This document shows, in pieces, positions 47,383 through 60,500 of a stretch of 64,000 nt of DNA. The stretch is taken from positions 3,730,001-3,794,000 of the forward strand of contig NC_053046.1 in assembly GCF_003473485.1 (NCBI RefSeq), given 5' to 3'. Under the pieces are notes generated by a model that saw only the letters and a program-made list of their open reading frames with translations, had not been told where the DNA came from and did no database searches. The stretch comes from Medicago truncatula. Its lineage: Eukaryota > Streptophyta > Magnoliopsida > Fabales > Fabaceae. How positions within the stretch are numbered: the first letter of the stretch is position 1; every line of letters starts with the position of its first letter. The position numbers and the translations under genes are program-made.

Positions 47383-50300
47383 TTATACTTTTGAATGAAC
47401 TTTGGGCAAAGGCTTTATCTTTTCCAGAAACTTCTCCGCTTCAATGAAACCAAGTGGTCCGAAAGACAAGTATTTTATACATCTCCATCTGCTTAAACTC
47501 ATGAAGGGGCATTTTTAAGTATTCACACAGCATACATGATAATCTTAAGCAGGCGTATAGTAACCAGAAAGATTAATACCTGGGTGTATATGGTAGCGCC
47601 ATACAATGGAGGTGTAGGTGGTTAACAGAATTCAGTGGAGGTTGATGAAAGCCAAATCTGTAAGAAATATGTCAGATAAAAAATCACATGGTCGTGTTTT
47701 GTTGAAGAACAGATATTAACTTCAGGTCAAAACAACATCCTGCTTTTAATGCAGTAGCTCCAGTGATCAATTATTGTTCTTGCTTCTCTAGTCATGGCAT
47801 TAAGTCCTTGCTCAAGAAAATCAATTAAGTTTAGTAACCTAGGTTTCACTTGCGTATTCAAAGATAAATCTTATTTTTTAAATATCCTAATGTGACTGAT
47901 GAATATAGGCAAGTCAAATTAGTATAAATGGGCAATCAATCTCCAATCTATCTTTATATGGCCCTTAATTTTTCAACACTCCTTTTCTCCATAGTTACCT
48001 TGATTTTTTTTTTTTTAAACAGCTTATATATATTAACACACCAAATTATACAAGATGTACAAAGAGGAGGGCAGCAAAACGCCAAAAATACACAGGGCCC
48101 AAAACAGATCGGTTACCCCATAACAGCCACCAAACCAGAAAAAAACAGCAGCCTAAAAAACACAGTAGCAGCAAAACACTGCTGAACCGCCCCACAAGCC
48201 ACACCAAAAGTCCCAAACACCTCTAAAACTACCCCAGCTATATCAGTAAACATTCCTTGGGGTTCAAACAGCACTCGTAATAGAGGCAGGGAGAACTCTT
48301 TAATCTTGATCGCACCCAATTCCAAGAGAGCACCTTAATCTCATCAACAGTTTCTCCCGGATCTTTCACAAGATCGTTAAAAATCCTATCGTCCATAGGA
48401 CAGCATGCCAAACCATCCAATAGCCTTTGCAAAGCCTTTTCTTCCCAATCTCCCCACTCCAACATTCAAAATGTTGAAACAAAGATTGAGGTGTAATAAA
48501 ATTAATCTCTAACCACCCACACACCATTGCCCAAACCTTGAAGATCATATTGCAATGAAGGAAAAGATGCCCTGCTGTTTCTCCCACTTGGTCACAAAAC
48601 ACACACCTAACCGAGGCCTCCGGGGGTAAAATTCTCCGCCTTAAGAGGTTATCTTTGGTAGGGATCCGATCGAGAAGTAATTGCCAATAGAAAGCCACCA
48701 CTTTGGAGGGTACCAGACTCTTCCACACCGACCCAAACACCATTTCTTTAGTTTCCAACAAAAACTCATGAGGCGACACCAATCCCACTAGAAACTCATA
48801 GGACGAGCTTACCGTAAATTTCCCTTCATCCTCCAACTTCCACCACCACGAGTCAACCGACACCGTTTTCACCCACCCCTCTACCTCCCCAAGGAGACTT
48901 TGAAAAAGACCCTCTTCCCACACAAAAAGGTTCCTCCGCGAAAGAAGATTCCAAGATCCTCCTTCAACGCCGTCCATCCAAACCTCCCTCACCGTAGCAT
49001 CTTTTTGGCTAGAGATCAAGAAAAGTCTCGGGTATGTTAAACACAGAGCCTCATTACCTACCCAATGATCTAGCCAGAACCGAGTGTTCTCCCCATTCCC
49101 TACCTTCCTCACTACCTCCGTATTGAACCAATTCACCCCACCGCCCCTTCCAAGGACACAACATCCAACCACCACCTTGAAGCATATGATGGCCAAGAGT
49201 TTTCGCCCGGATTCAAAAGATAGTTAATTCGATTCCCATACTTACAACAAAGGACCTCCTTCCACAAAGCTTGATCCGGTTGAATCAACCTCCACCTCCA
49301 TTTATCTAAAAGACTAAAATTCACCATCCTTATGTCTCTAACTCCCAAACCCCCCTAAGATCGAGGTAGGCATACCGTCGACCACTTTACCCAACAAACC
49401 TTCTTACCCCCCATCACACCTCCCCAAAGAAATTCTCTTTCAATTCTCACCACCGTCTTCCACACCTTTACCGGTAACTTGAAAAAAGAAAGGTAAAAAA
49501 TTGGGATTGCATTCAACACCGCATTTAAAAGTACCACACGCCCTCCAAGACTTACATACTTATTGCCCCAAGAATTTAATCTCTGCCTGCCTTAAACAAT
49601 CCAACAAGGGCTTCCAAGTAGACAACCTCCTCGGATTTGCTCCCACCGGTAAACCCAAGTATTTGAACTGAAGAGAGCCTTAACTTAATGTTCAACAAAC
49701 ATCAAGAAATAAAGCCTCAAATGTTTATGCATCGGCAAAAGGTTGATAAAAAGATATCTACATCTTCCAATATTTCATGCACATAGACAATCCCAATTCA
49801 CATATAACACTCTATTGCAGCATACAAATGAGCTTCCCAATTAGTAAAGTGTTCTGCTTCATAGAAAGCTACTGATTATAGCCCGAGTTAAACAACTTTA
49901 ACACAACAAAACAACATGGGAGCATATGGCTTTGCTAGTGGAAATCAGAATGTGACCAAGTTATATTTAGTGGTCATAGGACATGAGCATGAAACCAATG
50001 ATGCAAGTTATAGTTGGTGGCAGCAATTTTGCGGTTGAATTCAGCATTCAGGATCAGCGTAATACTCCTTCCATTCTTTTTTTAGTTGTCGTTTATTGGG
50101 AAAAACCCATGTCCCACATCGGATAGATAAGACTCTTGAGAAGAGTTTATAAAGAGGAGGCAATCTTCACCTTACAAGCCGGTTTTGTAAGGATGAGTTA
50201 GGCCCCAAATTTCAACATGGTATCAGAGTGCTCGGCTACCTACCGATTCACGCACCAAGCCCAAAGAGTGATGGGCGTGACGAGGTGTATTGGGAAAAAC

Positions 50301-51281
50301 CCATGTCCCACATCGGATAGATAAGGATGAGTTAGGCCCCAAATTTCAACATCGTTTTAAGGTTATTTACACATACCAAGAGAAAAACCAATAAATTTTA
50401 CAGTATTACTTTTGATGGAATTATTTGTCTTTTTTCTATAATACTCTTAACTATTTATTATATCATTCTACCTATTTCTCTATCTCCAATAAATAGTTAA
50501 GGGTAGTATTAAAAAAACATTTGTTAATGTTGTATCGAACTCTGAAAACAACAAGTAAATAAAAATCATTTATGTACAAAAACGACGGTTAAAAAGGAAC
50601 AAATAGAGTAATAAAGCAATTGCAGTTGTATATAACTCAAATACCTGTATTGCTTTGAGTGAGGTGCATCTCTGACTAATAACATTTTCCCCACATCTAA
50701 CATATGACTCACTGTATAAAGAAGGCAAACATGAAATTGAACTGATCAGATTTGAAAATCTACACAAAAATTAATTGTGAAGTGGTTACAGATACAAGCT
50801 TATTATTTACCCAAAGAATAATCTTCAGTTCTTCTCTGAAGATCTTTAACAGTAGGAATGTGCTCCACAGGAACCACTAAGTAATGCCTAAAATTTGCCA
50901 AGTTCAAATTGATCACCTCAATAAGTTGATTTTGAATAGACAAATTATTTTGCAGCTTATGGCATAAGCGTTTATGAATAAGTCATTTCTATAACACTTT
51001 CAATTATGAAATTGATACAGAATCATATCGGAATCGAAGGTTAAGGTATGATTAAGAATTGGAAATACCTGAAAGCAGATGGATTAATATCCCGAAAAGC
51101 AACAACCTTATCATCCTGTAATTTGAGATTTGGAAAGTTAGAAAGAAAAGAGGAAACAGAAACAACAAAATTGAAAGATAAACACACGAAGACTAACAGA
51201 GTGGAGAATGGTATTGGAGTTGGATTTGGTGGCTATGTTACAGAAAACACACGACCCTGTCGCTGCAATCATTCCCGCCAT
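47383..51281 (-). CDS. HINT4: HINT4-like histidine triad protein (6 exons)
   Basis: Exons (minus): 51198-51281, 51069-51115, 50811-50887, 50645-50711, 47580-47657, 47383-47488. They join to 375 nt, 124 residues. The protein has CVFCNIA (Cys11, Cys14) near the start, DDKVVAFRDINPSAFRHYLV then VPVEHIPTVKDL in the middle, and the histidine triad HLHLHC (His77, His79, His81). It ends FGPLGFIEAEKFLEKIKPLP then KVHSKV. Plant HINT4 is a HIT-family nucleotide hydrolase/transferase with adenylylsulfatase and APS phosphorylase activity. The protein is somewhat shorter than the Arabidopsis protein (about 146 residues). The intron 47658-50644 is about 3 kb and carries a LINE and a TRIM. The start at 51281 gives the best N-terminus; an out-of-frame ATG lies 7 bases upstream. 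Confidence 0.93.
48006..49671 (-). mobile_element. 5'-truncated LINE in HINT4 intron
   Basis: On the minus strand the C-terminal part of an L1-type LINE ORF2 is readable with few breaks: FKYLGLPVG (end of the reverse transcriptase), LGGRVVLLNAVLNAIPIFYL, then GGLGVRDIRMVNFSLLDKWR, then the zinc-knuckle region SLVPSKVVAFYWQLLLDRIP with CVFCDQVGETAGHLFLHC. A stop after FLTIL and a long 3' UTR lead to a poly-A tail (T run at 48007-48017). One frameshift occurs near 49570 and one stop near 49355. It has the same orientation as HINT4. No TSD was found. At least 276 codons (48366-49196) remain open, so it is fairly young. Confidence 0.9.
50094..50351 (+). mobile_element. TRIM retroelement (miniature LTR pair) in HINT4 intron, 5-bp TSD
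   Basis: LTR1 50094-50216 and LTR2 50288-50351 both start TATTGGGAAAAACCCATGTC and end GGCCCCAAATTTCAACA. TGGTATCAGAG, a primer-binding site for initiator tRNA-Met, follows LTR1 directly. The internal region is only about 70 bases with no coding capacity, ending in purine-rich GACGAGGTG. Flanks are TCGTT at 50089-50093 and 50352-50356. LTR2 lacks about 59 internal bases present in LTR1, with TAAG at both deletion edges. Confidence 0.9.
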
Positions 51282-51606
51282 TGCCCATAAACATACAATA
51301 CCTCTTCTTTTACTACCTTTGCTTTGTAATTACTCCCCATATTACTGTTATATTATAACCAAAATTTTACTTTTACTTTTACCGTTGAATGAATGTATAT
51401 AATCTATATTATAAATCCGATATATTTTTTATGCAATGAATTTAAAATGGGAAATTTTATTTATAATAATGATGGAAGAGTAAATAATTTTACTTGTTTT
51501 ATATAATTAATGTCTCGTAGACATCAGTTTAGGAATCAAAAATAAATATTGAAAATAGCTTCTTCTTTTCGTAAAAAAAACATTTTTTTTACACTTTTAA
51601 AAGTTT

Positions 51607-51665
51607 TTTTTTTTGGGTCCAGTAGCCTAGTGGATATGGCTAACTGAGCTAAGCTCACGGGGACT
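51607..51665 (-). mobile_element. Internally deleted SINE with 16-bp TSD
   Basis: The complement begins AGTCCCCGTGAGCTTAGCTC (box A end), jumps to CATATCCACTAGGCTACTGG and ends in an A tail. It thus keeps both ends of the 28146-28285 family but lacks box B. Exact 16-base repeats ACACTTTTAAAAGTTT flank it (51591-51606 and 51666-51681). Confidence 0.85.
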
Positions 51666-51714
51666 ACACTTTTAAAAGTTTAACTATACAAATTTTAAAC
51701 TATTTTTACTATAT

Positions 51715-51798
51715 ATTTTTTTATGATGGTCGGAGTTAGAACTCCGGACCTTGCATATATCATGTATTGTTCATATCAACTGAACTAAACTCACGATG
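51715..51798 (-). mobile_element. Truncated tRNA-derived SINE with 16-bp TSD
   Basis: The complement has GTGAGTTTAGTTCAGTTGAT (box A) and CCGGAGTTCTAACTCCGACC (box B region). Exact 16-base repeats ACTATTTTTACTATAT flank it at 51699-51714 and 51799-51814. Confidence 0.82.
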
Positions 51799-51819
51799 AC
51801 TATTTTTACTATATTTTTT

Positions 51820-53055
51820 ATCTTAACTTCGACTCTAGAGACATTTGTTAGCATTTTTTTTAAAACAAATCAATTTTTTAGAATTTGTTCTGAAAAAATT
51901 ATGCGAGAAGAGATTAACTCACTTAACATTAAATTAAAATTTGTTATTAATTGTTAGCTATTACGCAGAATCAAAGCTTGTTGTGAGTTCTTTTGTAGTC
52001 GATTAGGAAGGTATGTATCTGATCATTTTTTCTTCTAAAATTCATTCTTGCTCAACCCTTATGGCTAAAATTTCGTCCAATTTACACCGGTTTAAAAATT
52101 GCTTTGCAGATTAGGTGTATTCAGAAAATTGTAGTTGATTCAAATTCAGTAGCAGGAAGTCTCGGTGTTGAAAATGTGTAATACAAGTCATCCTTGGCAA
52201 ATGATTATTTCCAGCTTGGTGGGTTGCTCTAAAAAATTTATGACTATTGAATTCATATATTTGATACGTATATACTTAAAAGTGAAAACATACCATTTTA
52301 AAAAAGAACAATTTTATATGTAACCTTAAACATTCAACCAACCAGCTAAGCATAACTTATTTTTCCACGGAACAAAAATAAAGATAGAAACGGGGCTTTA
52401 AATAGATACGGTGTTTCTCCACGATGTAATGCATGAAGTGGCGATGATATGATATATATTACAAAAAGATTACTCAGACAACATTAAATCCTTATTTCGT
52501 TGTCATTCACGAGCCAACTAGAAGTTGCATTAGACGGTAATCAAGCCTTTTGATTATCAAGCTACAAATGTAAAACCAGTGCCTTGGCTGATAAAAAGAA
52601 AATGAAGTGAACCGATACAAAAATGTCACGGCACTCGATGTTATCCCCGGTTGTTATAGTCACTTTTGGTGTATCAACTACCAACAACAAACCTAAATGA
52701 AAATTACAGCCATTGGGCAAGAATGAACTTATATGGTTGGGCAAATGCAACCAATGAACAATAAAAGGAACATCACACAAAATTGCGGTACAGTCAGCAG
52801 GGTTAACACAGCATAGAGCACAACAGTGTGACAAATACTACGATGACATCCTAAAACGCCCTTATTTCATCATTTGCAAGGCGTAACAGAAGGAAAAGAC
52901 TAAGTAAGCTAAAAAATTAAAGATACCACTGGCCTGAAAATTGTAGATTGAAGGTACCTCTTGTAATTCCATCTAACAGTACAAAATAATTTACCTCAAG
53001 TATGTAAACATGGCAAAACTGCAGGGTAACAATGATATAAATGTGTATAGTACTA
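51820..53055. other. Intergenic and 3' flank of the OWL1-like gene
   Basis: This lies between the upstream side of HINT4 and the 3' end of the OWL1-like gene. The part nearest 53061 is probably 3' UTR. The 90-codon minus frame at 52562-52834 has no recognisable domain. Confidence 0.5.
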
Positions 53056-53060
53056 TTTGT

Positions 53061-56000
53061 TTATATCCTGTGGATGCCCTGGGGTATCACTAATTCTTCA
53101 TAGTCACCAACCAATACCTGTTTAAAAGAATTTAATTAGCCCATACAACCAACCAGATACAAAAGGTTTATACTCCGAACTTTTTAAACAGTAACAAGAG
53201 CAACAGCTAATACCTTGTGTTGATTGCCTGCATGAGCGTACTCTACATACAACAATTTAGTTTCTCCTGGACAAGGATCACAAAATCCCATGATTCCTGA
53301 TTTCTTTACACCTTCGTGAAGCTGCATCAATAAATAGGAAGTTGATTATTTCACGTGTGCTCCCAAAACTAAATTTTGGCAAAGTTACAATATGGCCTCA
53401 GAAATATCATTAAATAGGATTTTACTGGATTAATTGCTCAGAATTCAGCCTTTAATTCACACAAGTAGTAGCTTTTGTTACAAAAAATATACAAGTGGTA
53501 GCTTCTGGGTGAACTCTCTAACTTGAAAGACCTTTCAAGTAGGTTTTTGCATCTTTGCGATAAAGGAAGGTTACAGTGTTGATTAATTGTCTAAGACTTC
53601 GGAGTTGAGTTAAATGAATTGGTCAACAAATACATGTATTGAAAAATGAAAACCCAACTTTACCACATCTTTAGAACATAAATCTCTTTGACGTAAAACT
53701 TAAGGTTCAGAAATTTAATGTCAGTCCAAGAAATTAAACAGAAAAGTATAACCCTATACTTAACTTTCTATTACTGTCTCCAATCACTATCTCAAAATTT
53801 CAATTTTAACCCATCATGCCTAATCAAAGGAGTTTGCTGCACATTATTTCATTCCATCCTATATATATTGCATTATCTTTATTCATGTGGATAAGCAGAA
53901 CAATTAACTGTTGAAAACTATCAAACTTGGTGATTAACATACATCAAGAATAACTTTTGAGAGAAAGCAAGGAACCATACCTTAAGTTGACCAGAATCAT
54001 TAACTAGAAAATTCAGAGGTGTTGTAACATCAATGACTCCTGAAGTAGATTCAAAACTTGTTCCATTTGACGAATACAAGTTGTTCAAAATTGTATCACT
54101 TCCATATAGTGCTTTCATAATAACCAGTCCGCTCGTTTCTAATTGCTTGTTTCTTTTCCTATTAGCCACATTTTGTTGTAATTTCTGAGCTTTTTCTGCT
54201 GCTGCCCTTGCTTCTTGAACCTGCACAACCAGGGAAGTAGAGGAAGGGGGTGTTAAGTTAACTCAATATTATTCACCAAAAACAGATCTGATATGTCTTC
54301 TATAGAAGACATGTAACTTCTAACAAGTGGAACAAAATGCACGCATTTATGCAGACAGGAAATAAATGAGAAAACTTGTATAAGTCCAGAAAACGGAGAA
54401 AAACTCATTTGTAAGCCTCATGATTAGGACTTAAACTGAATTTGTATTTGACTATTTGATATCGCAGCCAAGAACTAAAACGAGGCATTTGGAGTAAACG
54501 TATTCTAGCTCCCTCTGTATTTTGGGCTAATGCTAGATACCTAGATATGAAATGAAAGGGGAACTAAAGGCCACTGGCTGTACAATTGAAAATTTATAAA
54601 GATTCACCATCCAAATAGGCATTGAACTTGTGACTCGCAGGAAAAAATCTTATTGTCCAACTATAGACTTGTTTGGAGTGAAATAGGATGTGTTAAGTAG
54701 TAATGGATTTCAATCAGGGATTTACAGGCTGGCATCTTACATTCAAGCAAACAGGCATCATACATACTAATGTGGTGTTGTAAAAAAGGTGGGGGCAGAA
54801 TTTTGACAGACTGCCATACAATGGCGGTAGCATATTGGTTTTCACATGGCATGGCAGACACGATGAAGTTGGGTGTGGCCATGGCGGAAAAAACTAAATA
54901 AAAGAGAGAGAAAACTGAGATTGGGTCTTGAGACCTGACCCAAACCCAGGCCCACATGTTTCTTTTTTACTAGAAACCCAAATGAGTTAAAAACCCTAAA
55001 AAACAAAGGCTGTTTATGTTAAAATTTACATCTCAAATTTCTTAAAAAAACATTTACATCTCAACTTCTCGTCTCTTCTCATTCATTGCATCTCAACTCT
55101 CTTCTCTCTTCACCTCCGACAACCACCACCGCACTACGACCACAGCTATGGTGACCACGACCATTCAGGAAGTGTTAACCTTTTTCCGTTTGTTTAAATA
55201 TTTCTTTCTTCCTCCTTTTTCTGTGGCATTTTTTCCCAATTATAAAATAAAATGTCTGTTCCTTTTTCATTATTTATTAAATATTGGTTTTCTTATATAT
55301 TGGTTTTTCAAATCTTTAATATTTATTTGCTTCATTTTGTAAGTTGTTAATATATTCTGTTAATCTAATTCCTGATATAGTATTTTTTTCGGTTCATTAT
55401 AGGAAGGTGTGCCTGTATCATGCATTGACAAGTAAATCCCAAATTATTAAAAGTGTATATGAACGTAGTTATCACACAACCAGAAAATATAGGACATCTA
55501 ACATGAGTAGAGTACAAGTTACACAGCAGAAACAACAACACACAAGTATAGAATCCTAACACCACTACTCGGTTAATAGCATATTAATCACCCATACCTG
55601 GGTAGAAGTTTTTCCCTCCTTCTCTAGAGCCTTCTGCTTATTCCTTTTACGGTAATACGGTTTAATGACAAATTTCTGCAAACACAACTCAAATATTAGA
55701 AGTGCATCTCTGAGAAAAACAGGTTAAATGCTAAATATTAGGAACATGTCACCAAACTGTTCAACAAATCAAACAAGTGCATATATCATATTAACTAAAA
55801 ATAGTAGTTATCTTGATTCTTCATATGGTATTTCTGCACCAGAAATATTTTGTGATAAAAAGTGGTGATCAAGATTACTGTAACTAATGGCAAAACAAAT
55901 GGCAATAGTAAACAATATAAATGTGGCAGCAAAAATAGCTGACAACCTTGTGAACTAGAAAAGGTACACTCATAATTTAGAAAGGGAAAATTATTAGCAG

Positions 56001-57477
56001 GTATGCAGCTAGCTATATTCTTCGATGATGTAAGTTGTGCATGTTATTTTGTTCCCATGGAGACCATTGCAAGTGCAACCATATAGATTTTAATTAATGT
56101 GTGTTGAAAACTAAACTCTAAATAACCAAAATTCACCCTGCTGAATATTGATGATAACTTATTTGGATTCACTCCTCTTCAGCTAAAGGGAAATTATGGG
56201 ATCAAATTATCATTGTAAAGAGGAAAACAAGTGAAAAAATTTCCTCTTAAGGAAAATACTAACAATAACCTGAATGAAAAATATTTATAGGTCTGCCCAA
56301 AATAAACAGTCAGATAGCACTGACAATACTTGAACGGTTCAACAAGTAGGTTATCAACGTAAAGATAACATGAATTCACCTTCAGAACAAAGTAAAAAGA
56401 TGCTGGAATAACTAATGCTCCAGTAGCAAACATAGGGTTCAAATGATTCGTCAGCAAAACCTGCAAGTAATAATACATAATACATATATAACAAGTAAGA
56501 AACAATGCAAGTCAAACAAGCAAATTTAAATTGCTGCACTGTATGAAGATTATAAAAATGTATACATTTTCTAAATTATTTTTTCAGCAATTACATTAGG
56601 TTTCAAGGTAATTACAGTACCGAAGTTCACAAAGGAAGCTAAACAAAGTAGGATAGTCAAAATCAATATTCTATTAACAATAGTAATAATAGTAAGTGTA
56701 AATTACACTCCTCTACCCGAAGAGATGCTTAAATTAACTACCCTCCCCTCTTATGTTAAAATATACACCCCCTCCCTTCTTATGTAAAACATATTAGAGA
56801 AAATTAGAGTTCACTCCCCTGAGAGAAGTTTGAATTGCATTCCCCTCCTCTTTTAAGTTAAAATCTACACTTCCATCCCTTAATAAAAACTTACGTCCAT
56901 TTTAATATATCAAACCTGTGATGCAATTATTTCTTTAATTTTGGACAAATTACTAAAGCCGGATAAAAGAAAAACCTATTTAAAATAAAATTGTATAGGC
57001 TTTGTCTCACATACACAAGTAAAATGTCTTGCACCATGCACAAGTGTTCTTTTCACCATTGGATCAACAAGTCATATCATATCTCATTTGATCTAATGGT
57101 GGGATTGGTCCAATGGTGAAAACTAACTTGTGCATGATGCAAGACTTGTTTCACTTGTGCACCATAGAATTGGCCGAATTTTATATTCTAAAATCATTAA
57201 ACTAACAATAAAATTTTCAAAGAAATGGAAATTAATTTCTTAAATGGTGACTTAAAGTTTTATTTTGGACATAAAATGGTGGCTTAAAGTTAATTGCTAT
57301 CATGTACCAAAAAGAAGTTAATTGCTGTCATAAAAATTAAATATGTGTTACACTTCAATCCATTTTTATGATAGCAATTAACTATTTTTTTGGGAGGATA
57401 AAATATACACTACCCTCCCTTGAGAAGTAAAATGGTGGCTTCAAGGATCTCTTAGGGGAGGGGAGTATAATTTACTC

Positions 57478-57530
<53 letters not shown>

Positions 57531-60500
57531 GTAATAATAAAATGAGCTCCTCAACTAAATAACCTATCTCATTTCTGGTAATTGGTTATATAGCTAGTCT
57601 AATAAGGCATACTGCATAGTTCAATATTGACAGCCCTTTAGAGCATATCTTAAAAATCAGAAAGAAATTACACACAAACCATCATATATAAAACACCTGA
57701 ATAAAAGTCAAATCCCAAAATGGTGTCTAGCATCTATTAGGTTAAACATGTAAAGAAGACTCTTCTTACAGGAATAATCAACTTCTGACCCCCACGACAG
57801 AATTCAAATCTCCAGGAAATACCCTGAAAAGGTTAAATAAATAGTATGACAGTTTATACAAGAAATCATTAACAAAGGGGAAAAGGCAACATCTGGCATT
57901 GAACCCTAAAGTGTGGGGATGGGAGGTTTCCTAAAGTGTAGGGAAGAGAGGATCATGAAATGGAATCTCTAAATTTCCATAGGTGGAAACTGGAAACAAG
58001 GAACCATCAATGTGACAAATTAAAAATATAATATGGCCTAATTCAAACTTTGGATGGGTTATTTTAAGAGGAAAAGTAATTTTCTGGACCATTAAAGTAC
58101 CATATCCCAAATAAACTTTTGAGTAGTGATATTTGTACAACCATTTTGGACAGCCTTCTTTTTCTCTCTTTTTATTGGTCAAAAACAATAGAGAGAATAA
58201 GAACATAATGTGAGTATGAGAGAGAGGGTTGTCAAAAAGTTGTCACAAAATGGTTGTACAGATATCATTTCTCTAAACTATTTTATGATTGGACCTAGAA
58301 CTTAAAAAACTGCATAGTATTTTAGAAGGGTATTTTAACAGGTAGAATCCCAGAAATCATGTCGGACTTTTAGTATGGTGAAGAAAAGGGGGGTGAAATA
58401 GCTAATCTAAGTCCCTCCAAATTTATATGGGTCCCGCATGATTTGGTGGAACCAATGTGAATTTTAACCAATCAAAGAGTATGTGTTAGAAAAGGGGGAG
58501 CATTGGCGCAACAGTAATGTTGTTCTCACGTGACTGAAAGGTCACAGGTTTAAGTCATGTAAACAGTCTGTGTAAAAAAACAGGGTAAGGCTGTGAACAA
58601 TACACCAATTGGTGGGACCCCTTCCCGGACTCTGTGTATGTGGGAGCTTTAGTGCACCGGGCTGCCCTTTTAAAGGGTGTGTTAGAAAGTGTATGTTAGA
58701 GAGTGTGTTGCTCTTGATTTTAATTTAAATAGTAACAGTTAATAAAAGATTTTCATCCTAAGCCTAAACTGATTTAATTAATCATGGAAACGAAAACATG
58801 AATGGTAAACACGGTTGATTGTTAAAGAAATCATTAAATGCATTACCTGAAGTCCTACTACATACAACCAGCGCACAGTACTGAATTTGGATAACTTCCT
58901 TCCTCCACCAACTTCCATCTCAATGGAAGAACTAAAAGTTTAAATGGTTTAATGTCAAATTCAAATAGCATACAAATCCAAAAACTTAACGTCAATGAGT
59001 AACCAAAATATATGGTGACTACACTATGCTAACGATCATGCAAAATCAGCTTTAGTGATCATCAAAGAGCAGTAGATTCAACTAAAATTAGCATTTGAGT
59101 GATTCTAATCACTGTTTACGGCATATCTAAAACCATTCTAAATATTCAAATTTACTGTTACCAAGATTTTCCCAAGTAGGTGGGGTCCGATACAGGACCA
59201 GATAATGCCATGACCACCTATAGGCTATCAAGTATTTAATTTAAAAGATATATCATTTATCTATGGGTCTCTCTTTAAGGTTTGGAATATAAATTTTCTT
59301 AGTCTCCAACATTTCTAAATTCTAACTATTGACCTGTCCAGTCTAAATTTCATGTTTAATCTAGTCAACTCTCCTAAGTAGTGCTTCCGTGGGTCTTCTG
59401 AACACATGCCAAACCACCTAAGATGAGACGGTATTATCTTTTTTACAACTGTAGCTACCTCAATTCACAATCTTACTTTTTATTGTGTAATCACTTATTC
59501 ATTGCAACGTTATCATCTTTGTAACATTTTAAAACGCCTTGTGGAGTTGTATACTCTCCAATTTTTACCTCCACTGAAATTTCTTCTCTTGCTAAATTTT
59601 TGTTCCATATGCTCTATTTTACTTCAACCTAGACAACAGACATGTTTCCTAATACCTTTATCAATATCTTCAAATTTCATTAATTAATTCTTTTGACTCT
59701 CCACACTACCATCTGCAAAAAAGCAGTTACCATGACACCATCTCTTATATATGTTGAATGAGATTCCTCAATAGAAAAATGTTCAATAAAACCACTGCTT
59801 TAAAGAATCCGAATGCAGCAGCTCAACACTTTATCCTGGCCTTTCCCTTTCAATTTAATTCTAATCAAAAGAAAAAAAATCATCCTTTCATTTTGATTCC
59901 CATAAAGAGGAAAATTTCCTTCTTTGAGAGATATTAGATGTCATCTTTTATATTTGCGCAACAAGAAAATAGACCCCAGCATAAAAAATAAAAAAAAATA
60001 GATGATGTATGGAATGTCAGTGGCTAAGGAACCTCTTATTATTCAACGTTAAGGGGAACTGAAATATGCAACCATTCCTAATCAATTCTCCAAAGGAGGT
60101 GTTGACTAGATGGATCAACTAACCCTATTGAATGCAATCTACAGCAATAACTTCTTTTTTATAAATATACCATTAAGATAATAAAGAAGGTATGAACCAT
60201 GGAAACGAGTAAAATTAGTTGGATTTCGAGTCAATATTCAACAAACAAAATATTTATGTTATCAAGTATCCACAATAGACCTTTGCCAACAATACAGTGA
60301 CATTGCAAGCGTTTAGTCACCAAAATCTAAGCACGATGGTATGGTATACCATTCCCTCAAAATAAAAACAAAGAGGAGACTTGGAAACAGACACCCCAGC
60401 TAAATTTTCAGCTAATCAGATTTGCATACCTCCCAAATCTTCCTCCAATGCAGCCATGAGATTTAGAAGAAAAGCGATGAGTATACCGAGCTGATGTCTC

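Noticed and set aside
48006-49671. Considered as a functional host gene because of a 276-codon frame
   Set aside because: Domain content is the C-terminal end of LINE ORF2, with a 5' truncation, a poly-A tail and a frameshift.
54661-54957. 98-codon minus-strand frame within an OWL1 intron
   Set aside because: It sits between two confirmed exons and matches no known family; intronic sequence.
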